12,718 nucleotides of DNA from Candidatus Moranbacteria bacterium RIFCSPLOWO2_12_FULL_48_12. GTDB lineage: Bacteria; Patescibacteriota; Minisyncoccia; Moranbacterales; UBA1568. Under the pieces are notes generated by a model. That model worked only from the letters and a program-made list of their open reading frames with translations. It did not search any database and had not been told where the DNA came from. The DNA is taken from positions 1 through 12,718 of the forward strand of contig MFSB01000019.1 of assembly GCA_001784735.1 (NCBI GenBank). Reading direction: 5' to 3'. Shown here in pieces: positions 1 through 3,950 of the stretch (within the stretch, counting starts at the first letter, position 1; each line of letters starts with the position of its first letter). The position numbers and the translations under genes were made by a program.

Positions 1-465
1 ATCGACTTCACATCTCTTGAATTCGGCGCTGGTCTTCTTGGTGCGTTGCTTCTTTTTTTCCTCTTCATCATCTCTTTCAAAAAAGCTATCGACCTCATAG
101 GTGCGAGCCGCTGGTGGTTCCTGCAGCGATGGGGGCTTCGCCTCGTGATAGCGTTCACACTCGTGCACATATACGCCCTGAAATGGAATGGCTGGGTGAA
201 GTGGCTCACGCATGGTGCCGTACCCTCGAAAGAACTCGTGGCTCCATGGCTACCGGGAGCGAGTCTGCTCGCAACGCTTTTCATCACCTGGGTCGTCATC
301 GTGCGGCTCTATGAATCTATTTTTGTCTTCAAGAATTTCGGATTGTCTACCAAAGAAATTTCTATGGATACAATACTCAAAGCTCGCGGCCGCCGCTTTT
401 TCATCGGAAGCTTCTGGACACTTATCATACTCTACGTTTTCGTTATCACCCGCTGGATGTGGTAA
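1..465 (+). CDS. C-terminal part of a polytopic membrane protein (unidentified; possibly ferric-reductase-like)
   Basis: The frame is open from the first base, so the gene starts upstream and only its last 154 codons are seen; it ends with TAA at 463-465. The protein is strongly hydrophobic, with about four membrane segments separated by short basic loops (near SFKKAID, FLQRWGLR, LKARGRRFF). A helix containing the stretch LVHIYALKWNGW has a histidine followed by Lys/Trp/Gly, which loosely recalls haem-binding helices of ferric-reductase-like membrane proteins. That resemblance is weak, and no NAD/FAD domain is visible in the part present. It could equally be an uncharacterised membrane family. 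The gene converges on the DedA-family gene, and a palindrome-rich spacer separates them. The family is not recognised with confidence. Confidence 0.75.
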   Translation: MDFTSLEFGAGLLGALLLFFLFIISFKKAIDLIGASRWWFLQRWGLRLVIAFTLVHIYALKWNGWVKWLTHGAVPSKELVAPWLPGASLLATLFITWVVIVRLYESIFVFKNFGLSTKEISMDTILKARGRRFFIGSFWTLIILYVFVITRWMW

Positions 466-507
466 AGGATACATTCTCATATATCCTTTATCGACGGCCG
501 TCGATAA
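463..507 (+). repeat. Two overlapping hairpins directly at the stop codon of the membrane protein gene
   Basis: TAAAGGATA (463-471, including the stop codon) pairs perfectly with TATCCTTTA (482-490) across a 10-nt loop. It overlaps a perfect 20-nt palindrome, TTATCGACGGCCGTCGATAA (488-507). The two structures share bases 488-490, so they compete or stack. No T-run follows, so this is not a canonical intrinsic terminator, but the position at the gene end suggests 3'-end formation or transcript protection. Confidence 0.6.
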
Positions 508-527
508 GTGAATAAGCGTACAAATGA

Positions 528-610
528 AAAAAATCTTCATTCTCAAATGGGGATTTTTTAGAACTAAACAGGAAATATTACTTTTCTTGCAATTGCAAGA
601 AAAATAATAT
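528..610. terminator. Putative bidirectional terminator region between convergent genes
   Basis: Two inverted repeats lie here. AAAAAATC near 528-535 pairs with GATTTTTT near 551-558 and gives a U-rich 3' arm on the plus strand. ATATTA (575-580) pairs with TAATAT (605-610), enclosing the perfect 22-nt palindrome at 582-603 (TTTTCTTGCAA and its complement) with a single mismatched pair. It lies 3' of both convergent genes, 23 nt past the dedA-family stop. The stems are AT-rich, so the terminator role is inferred from position and symmetry. Confidence 0.5.
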
Positions 611-632
611 TATATGTATTTCATAAAATTGT

Positions 633-1229
633 TTACAGCCGTTTCTCGCGGATATAAGCGGTAATCGCCGGTAAGAAAGAGAGGAAGACAATGACGAGAA
701 TGATCGGCAGGAGATATTTGTCGACATCCATCACGCTCCCCAAGAAATATCCCAAAAGAACCAGCCCGATGACCCACACAAGAGCGCCAATCAGATTGTA
801 CAGAAAAAACACCGGATACCGCATATTGGCTACCCCTGCCACAATCGGCGCGAATGTCCGCACAATAGGCATAAAGCGCGCCAAAAGGATGGTCTTCGGC
901 CCGTGTTTATCATAAAAACTCTGTGCTTTGAGCGCGTGCGCCTTTTTGAAAATAAGCGAGTCTTCCCTGCTGAAAAGTTTCGGTCCGATCCGCCGTCCGA
1001 ACTCATACCCGAACAGATTCCCCAAAACGGCAGAAACGAACAATCCAAAAACAAGCACCGACAAAGAGAAAAAACCCTGCTTTGCCAATAATCCCGCTAT
1101 AAAAAGAAGGCTATCCCCCGGCAAAAAAAATCCCAAAAATAACCCGGTTTCCGCAAACACGATAAAAAATATCCCGACGTACCCGACTGTTTTGATCAAG
1201 GACACTAAATCAATCCCAAAAAATTCCAT
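633..1229 (-). CDS. DedA/SNARE-associated (VTT-domain) integral membrane protein
   Basis: A 198-residue protein, a typical length for the DedA (SNARE-associated Golgi) family. These are inner-membrane proteins linked to lipid scrambling/flipping and membrane homeostasis; members such as UptA/PopT recycle undecaprenyl phosphate. Visible signatures are an early helix ending FAETGLFLGFFLPGDS (E27, P37, G38), a Gly-rich re-entrant region (SAVLGNLFGYEFGRRIG, 66-82), and the family motif ARFMPIVRTFAPIVAG (117-132) with its conserved arginines and prolines. Further helices follow near 140-165 and 172-192, with a basic C-terminus. The ATG at 1227-1229 is the natural start; the Shine-Dalgarno match is weak. 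It is monocistronic, between the rplL terminator and the convergent gene. Family confident; substrate not deducible. Confidence 0.93.
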   Translation of the reverse strand: MEFFGIDLVSLIKTVGYVGIFFIVFAETGLFLGFFLPGDSLLFIAGLLAKQGFFSLSVLVFGLFVSAVLGNLFGYEFGRRIGPKLFSREDSLIFKKAHALKAQSFYDKHGPKTILLARFMPIVRTFAPIVAGVANMRYPVFFLYNLIGALVWVIGLVLLGYFLGSVMDVDKYLLPIILVIVFLSFLPAITAYIREKRL

Positions 1230-1259
1230 AGTACATTCTTACCGGCTTAACTTCTTTAT

Positions 1260-1340
1260 CCAGCACCTTCAGCATACCCCGAGGTCCTATCACAAAGATA
1301 AATAGGATACAAAGTCAACTTACTGCGATAAAGGTGCTGG
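1260..1340. repeat. 10-bp inverted repeat flanking the dedA-family promoter region
   Basis: CCAGCACCTT (1260-1269) and AAGGTGCTGG (1331-1340) are perfect inverted repeats 61 nt apart, enclosing the candidate promoter. A shorter repeat, CCTAT/ATAGG (1286-1290, 1302-1306), lies between them. This could be operator symmetry or the remnant of a small element. Confidence 0.5.
1289..1318 (-). promoter_or_regulatory. Candidate promoter for the dedA-family gene
   Basis: On the minus strand, TTGACT (-35, 1313-1318) is followed after 18 nt by TGTGAT (-10, 1289-1294). The -35 is good and the -10 is mediocre (4 of 6). It lies about 60 nt upstream of the ATG. The rest of the 315-nt gene-free stretch 1230-1544 holds the inverted repeats and the rplL terminator described separately. 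Confidence 0.4.
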
Positions 1341-1372
1341 GTCTATTATACCCGAGAAACGGCAATAAAAGA

Positions 1373-1485
1373 ACCCTGTCACCTATTTTAGCAAAACTTC
1401 TTAAATAATTGTTTGCTTAATCTGCTCTGTGACTACGTCTTACGATTTCCGTAATGAACGCTTCTTCTTGAATAGGTGACAGGGT
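1373..1485. repeat. 113-nt element bounded by 15-bp perfect inverted repeats (MITE candidate)
   Basis: ACCCTGTCACCTATT (1373-1387) is perfectly inverted as AATAGGTGACAGGGT (1471-1485). The 83-nt interior contains smaller complementary segments (for example TTACGATTTCCGTAA) and no gene. Terminal repeats of this length around a short non-coding interior fit a miniature inverted-repeat element, or a long structured 3' region of the rplL transcript. No clear target-site duplication is visible. The right arm abuts the rplL terminator hairpin with no spacing. Confidence 0.6.
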
Positions 1486-1520
1486 AAACCCCGATCCACC
1501 ATCCGGCAAATCGGGATTTT
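1486..1520 (-). terminator. Likely intrinsic terminator of the rplJ-rplL transcription unit
   Basis: AAACCCCGAT (1486-1495) and ATCGGGATTT (1510-1519) form a 10-bp stem (one G-U wobble on the minus-strand RNA) with a 14-nt loop. It lies about 25 nt beyond the rplL stop codon. On the minus strand the stem is followed by only three T residues. On the plus strand the stem ends in a longer T-run, so it may work better in that direction or in both. Confidence 0.6.
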
Positions 1521-1544
1521 TCAGAGTAATCTTTGAAACGGTAT

Positions 1545-1973
1545 TTACTTCAAGGTCACAGTCGCGCCGGCTTCTTCGAGCTTCTTTTTGAAATTCTCGG
1601 CATCCGCCTTGGATACTTTCTCTTTGATGACCTTCGGAGCAGCGTCTACCATATCCTTGGCCTCTTTCAATCCCAAACCGGTAATTTCCCGCACCGCTTT
1701 GATGGCATTGATCTTTTGCTGACCGGCAGCAGTCAGTTCGACATCGAATTCCGTCTTCTCTTCAACAGCCTCGGCAGCGCCTGCGGCAGCTGGCAGCGCC
1801 CCCATCATCATCGGAGCGGCGGCTGACACGCCAAACTTATCCTCAAGAACTTTCACGAGCTCGGAAAGATCAAGCACACTCATTTTCTCAATCTCTGCCA
1901 CGAGCTTCGCAAATTTCTCCGGCACCTTTACTTCTTTGCTTTCTCCTGCTTCAACTTTTTTATCCTCAGCCAT
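1545..1973 (-). CDS. rplL: Ribosomal protein bL12 (L7/L12)
   Basis: A 142-residue stalk protein that binds the L10 C-terminus as dimers and recruits translational GTPases. Domains in order: a charged N-terminal extension of about 17 residues (MAEDKKVEAGESKEVKVPEK), longer than in typical 120-130-residue homologues; the dimerisation region (FAKLVAEIEKMSVLDLSELVKVLEDKFGV); an Ala/Met/Gly-rich hinge (AAAPMMMGALPAAAGAAEA); and the GTPase-recruiting C-terminal domain, with EKTEFDVEL, KINAIKAVREITGLGLKEAK and VKVIKEKVSKADAE-type helices. The start ATG (1971-1973) has no convincing Shine-Dalgarno sequence. It follows rplJ after 144 nt of AT-rich repeat and ends before a terminator. It is very likely co-transcribed with rplJ under the L10 leader. 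Confidence 0.98.
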   Translation of the reverse strand: MAEDKKVEAGESKEVKVPEKFAKLVAEIEKMSVLDLSELVKVLEDKFGVSAAAPMMMGALPAAAGAAEAVEEKTEFDVELTAAGQQKINAIKAVREITGLGLKEAKDMVDAAPKVIKEKVSKADAENFKKKLEEAGATVTLK

Positions 1974-1989
1974 ATGGTTGAATGATTAT

Positions 1990-2110
1990 TATTTACGTTA
2001 ATTAAAAATGTAAATATCAAAGATTAAAATGACAAATCAAAATTAAAAAATGCAGAAATTAATTTTGAATCTTTCGTTGCTATTTTGCATTTTGACTTTT
2101 TCATTTTCCA
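1990..2110. repeat. Intergenic AT-rich word repeat, copy A (between rplJ and rplL)
   Basis: The rplJ-rplL spacer is filled with words such as AAAATGACAAATCAAAATT, followed by their approximate complements (ATTTTGCATTTTGACTTTTT), forming an imperfect long hairpin. The same vocabulary (TGACAAAT, TTTGACATTT, CAAAATTCAAA) recurs in the spacers at 6343-6447, 8165-8308 and 9197-9315. It replaces what is usually a short spacer in this operon. Confidence 0.6.
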
Positions 2111-2117
2111 TTGACCG

Positions 2118-2642
2118 CTACGCCGTTTTCTTGTCCTGTATCGCCTTCAGAGCCTGAACCAACCCGCGGAGATTGCCACTCAAAACCCGGACAAAGCTGG
2201 AAATCGGAGCCTGGAGAGTGCCCACCAATTGCGCCCGCAGTTCGTCTTGGCTCGGCAGTTTGGCCAGAGCCTTGACTTCGTCTATGGAAAGCTCTTTGAC
2301 GCCGAGAGCTCCGCCTGCGATGGTAAACGGCACATCCTTGTTCATTTTCGCGAACTGAGCGAGCACTTTGGCGGCCGTCACCTCGTCGTGAGAGAACGCT
2401 ACGCCGATCTGGCCTTCCAGCTTTCTCGCATCGATTGCGATACCGGCATCTTTGAGAGCGATATTCAAAAGCGTTTTCTTGAGCACCTGCCAACTAGAAC
2501 CGCTCTGCGTTAGCTCTTTACGGACCGTCGTCACATCTTTCACCGATACGCCCTTGAAATTGGCGAATACCAGGGCTTTGGAAGTCTTGATTTTCTTGGC
2601 TACTTCCGCGACGAGGGTTTTCTTCTGCTGTTTATTCTGCAT
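2118..2642 (-). CDS. rplJ: Ribosomal protein uL10
   Basis: A 174-residue protein of normal length that anchors L7/L12 dimers to 23S rRNA at the stalk base. Visible features are the basic N-terminus (MQNKQQKKTLVAEVAKKIK), the conserved stretch ALVFANFKGVSVKDVTTVRK, LTQSGSSWQVLKKTLLNIAL, and the C-terminal helix that binds L12 (SFVRVLSGNLRGLVQALKAI). ATG at 2640-2642 is preceded by GGGG about 5 nt upstream, a possible Shine-Dalgarno sequence that is also part of an inverted repeat (2648-2747). The long structured leader and attenuator upstream indicate autogenous control by L10 or the L10-L12 complex, as in other bacteria. Confidence 0.98.
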   Translation of the reverse strand: MQNKQQKKTLVAEVAKKIKTSKALVFANFKGVSVKDVTTVRKELTQSGSSWQVLKKTLLNIALKDAGIAIDARKLEGQIGVAFSHDEVTAAKVLAQFAKMNKDVPFTIAGGALGVKELSIDEVKALAKLPSQDELRAQLVGTLQAPISSFVRVLSGNLRGLVQALKAIQDKKTA

Positions 2643-2647
2643 ATTTA

Positions 2648-2747
2648 CCCCGTTACAAAAAATTACATTTATTCAACTATGATAAATAGTCATTTTATCT
2701 CTTGAACCTTATTTTGTATCTACTGCCCCGCATTTTTTGTAATGGGG
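2648..2747 (-). promoter_or_regulatory. Inverted repeat able to sequester the rplJ ribosome binding site
   Basis: CCCCGTTACAAAAAAT (2648-2663) is the inverse of ATTTTTTGTAATGGGG (2732-2747) in 15 of 16 positions. In the rplJ mRNA the downstream arm contains the GGGG just before the start codon. Folding would therefore hide the only candidate Shine-Dalgarno sequence, with a 68-nt loop between the arms. A translational switch is inferred. Confidence 0.55.
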
Positions 2748-2760
2748 AGAATTGTGGATA

Positions 2761-2789
2761 AACAAAAATCTGCAGCTGTAAACCGCAGA
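2761..2789 (-). terminator. Intrinsic terminator (attenuator) within the rplJ leader
   Basis: On the minus strand TCTGCGG (2783-2789) pairs with CTGCAGA (2769-2775) across a 7-nt loop and is followed directly by TTTTTGTTT. It lies about 150 nt after the predicted transcription start and 120 nt before the rplJ ATG, where a leader attenuator would be expected. Confidence 0.65.
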
Positions 2790-2796
2790 CTCGTCA

Positions 2797-2814
2797 CGTC
2801 GCTCGCGAGCGACG
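2797..2814. repeat. GC-rich palindrome, copy 1 (inside the rplJ leader)
   Basis: CGTCGCTCGCGAGCGACG is a perfect 18-nt palindrome. The same palindrome recurs at 2984-3001. Including two flanking bases on each side, 22 nt match the other copy in inverted orientation. In RNA it would form a very stable hairpin just before the attenuator. Confidence 0.85.
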
Positions 2815-2819
2815 GTAAC

Positions 2820-2943
2820 TAGAGAAATCTCTTTATAAACAGCTCCCGAGTGCTATCTTTTGGAGCACACTCTGAGCCATTCCTCGTGAGGACGTGTTCT
2901 CCACCAGCTGGCGGATGCCTCATGTCTACGGATATTTTGTTGT
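2820..2943 (-). ncRNA. Ribosomal protein L10 leader (core of the rplJ 5' UTR)
   Basis: The transcript from the promoter at 2950-2978 would begin near 2943 and has a structured core before rplJ. It contains CCGTAGACATGAGGC (complement of 2917-2931), resembling the conserved CCGUAGAC-type box I associate with L10 leaders. It also has a 9-bp stem with one A-G mismatch, GGAGAACAC/GTGTGCTCC (2894-2902 with 2862-2870), capped by a small inner hairpin. The strand GGAGC at 2862-2866 can alternatively pair with GCTCC at 2842-2846, so two exclusive folds are possible. Together with the terminator downstream this fits an autoregulatory leader. Position and motif support the call; a covariance-model match was not run. 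Confidence 0.7.
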
Positions 2944-2949
2944 GTTTTG

Positions 2950-2978
2950 ATGATACTGGAGAACTGTATTGATGTCAA
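2950..2978 (-). promoter_or_regulatory. Strong sigma-70-type promoter for rplJ-rplL
   Basis: On the minus strand a perfect TTGACA (2973-2978) is followed by a 17-nt spacer and TATCAT (2950-2955, 5 of 6). It is the best promoter match in the window and separates rplJ-rplL from the upstream rpsP gene. The -35 box touches the palindrome at 2979-3005. The gene-free stretch 2643-3014 consists of this promoter, the L10 leader, the attenuator and the repeats listed around them. Confidence 0.8.
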
Positions 2979-3005
2979 GGCACCGTCGCTCGCGAGCGAC
3001 GTGCC
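2979..3005. repeat. GC-rich palindrome, copy 2 (between rpsP stop and rplJ promoter)
   Basis: The 18-nt palindrome CGTCGCTCGCGAGCGACG (2984-3001) is extended by GGCA (2979-2982) pairing with TGCC (3002-3005), with one bulged C. It lies 9 nt after the rpsP stop codon and directly next to the rplJ -35 box. It lacks a T-run, so it is not a standard terminator, but the stem could slow or protect rpsP transcripts. Confidence 0.8.
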
Positions 3006-3014
3006 AGGGTCTAT

Positions 3015-3572
3015 TTAAACCTTGGGCGCAATTTCAGCTGGTGCAGAAACTTCTTCAACAGCCACTGGCGGAGGAACGCTCCCCACTGAAGCCTCCACGA
3101 CAGGAGCTACCTCTTCTACTTTTTCCTCTGGGATTTCAGATTGAACATCAGCTGATACAGAGGTTTCTTCCTTTTTTGCTTCCTCTGCAACTGGAGCAGA
3201 TACCTCTTCCGTTTTTACTCCCTCGCCCGCCAAAGCTTCAGCGACGGTGGGTTCTTCTGCGGCCGGAGCAACGGATTCCTCTGTTTTCGCCTCCTCTTTT
3301 GCGACTGGACGCGGCATTTTCTTGGCAATCTTTTTCCCTTGAATGACACCTTCGCGGACGAGCAGGTTCGTCACGACCGGTGAAGCTTGCGCTCCCTGAC
3401 TGATCCAATACAAAATTCTCTCTTTCTTCAAAATAGTGGTCTTTTTGTGCGGATCATAACTCCCCAAAATCTCCACATGGCGTTTGCCCGGAGCTTTGGT
3501 ATGCTCCTGAAGCACCACACGGAAAGACGCGTGGTTTCTCTTGCCTGTTCGATTGAAACGGATTGCCAACAT
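3015..3572 (-). CDS. rpsP: Ribosomal protein bS16 with a long acidic/Ala-Pro-Val-rich C-terminal extension
   Basis: Residues 1 to about 85 are a normal S16 (MLAIRFNRTGKRNHASFRVV, GSYDPHKK, LYWISQGAQASPVV, LVREGVI), a small-subunit assembly protein binding 16S rRNA. S16 is usually about 80-100 residues. This one has 185, with a roughly 97-residue tail rich in E, A, V, P and K (for example EEVSAPVAEEAKKEE; EEVSAP occurs twice). Residues 108-116 of the tail (PTVAEALAG) are encoded by the palindromic element at 3226-3251, also found in smc. The tail is probably disordered; its role is unknown. The ATG at 3570-3572 has a good promoter about 40 nt upstream and no clear Shine-Dalgarno sequence. The next gene downstream, rplJ, is separately promoted. 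Confidence 0.96.
   Translation of the reverse strand: MLAIRFNRTGKRNHASFRVVLQEHTKAPGKRHVEILGSYDPHKKTTILKKERILYWISQGAQASPVVTNLLVREGVIQGKKIAKKMPRPVAKEEAKTEESVAPAAEEPTVAEALAGEGVKTEEVSAPVAEEAKKEETSVSADVQSEIPEEKVEEVAPVVEASVGSVPPPVAVEEVSAPAEIAPKV
3226..3251 (-). repeat. In-frame palindromic element, AEALA type, in the rpsP tail
   Basis: The 24-nt core is CCGCC-AAAGCTTCAGCG-A-CGGTGG on the plus strand, 22 of 24 identical to the element in smc (4345-4370). Its ends pair (CCGCC with GGTGG, including one G-U). The outer pair is C-G here and T-A in smc, a compensated change. It encodes residues 108-116 (PTVAEALAG) in the same reading frame as in smc. Confidence 0.8.
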
Positions 3573-3609
3573 AATTCAGATAAATAGCCTTAATAACAAT
3601 ACAGGTTCC

Positions 3610-3638
3610 ATTCTATCCCGTTTTTTAAAATGAGTCAA
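3610..3638 (-). promoter_or_regulatory. Promoter for rpsP
   Basis: On the minus strand TTGACT (3633-3638) and TAGAAT (3610-3615) are separated by exactly 17 nt and lie about 40 nt upstream of the rpsP ATG. A 6-bp hairpin (AGAAGT/ACTTCT, 3646-3665) sits between the SemiSWEET stop and this promoter. It lacks a T-run. Confidence 0.7.
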
Positions 3639-3666
3639 CCCCATTAGAAGTCTATCAAAACTTCTC

Positions 3667-3921
3667 TTATCCGAACCTTAATTTCAAGGTTACCATAAAT
3701 ATATTCATTACAAGAGCAATACTACTCATAACTACCAGCGAGGTGCTACTAATATAAACACCATAAACAATCCATAATATCTGACCAGAAAGGTTTATTA
3801 TGCTCCAAGATAAAGCAACGTCTTTTGTTGATCTCGTTTTCCAGGATTTTATAACTTGAGGTAGCAAAGAAATCGCCACAAGAATACCGGCAACAAAACC
3901 AATCAATTCTATTTTATCCAT
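3667..3921 (-). CDS. SemiSWEET / PQ-loop family small sugar transporter
   Basis: An 84-residue protein with three predicted membrane helices (about 5-24, 37-57, 60-79), the size of bacterial SemiSWEETs. These act as dimers to let mono- or disaccharides cross the inner membrane. The hallmark PQ motif lies at the end of helix 1 (SLLPQVIKSWKTRSTKDVALS, residues 18-38), followed by NLSGQILWIVYGV in helix 2 and an Asn (N73, VMNIFMV) in helix 3, where SemiSWEETs have a substrate-gate Asn. The ATG is at 3919-3921, 29 nt after the smc stop codon. Its base composition is visibly more AT-rich than neighbouring genes, with many A/T-ending codons, suggesting separate acquisition. The substrate cannot be told from sequence. 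Confidence 0.9.
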   Translation of the reverse strand: MDKIELIGFVAGILVAISLLPQVIKSWKTRSTKDVALSWSIINLSGQILWIVYGVYISSTSLVVMSSIALVMNIFMVTLKLRFG

Positions 3922-3950
3922 ATATTAATATACCTTGTAATAATTATTTT

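Noticed and set aside
2984..3001. GC-rich palindrome as the rpsP intrinsic terminator
   Set aside because: There is no T-run on the minus strand after the stem; the sequence goes straight into the rplJ -35 box.
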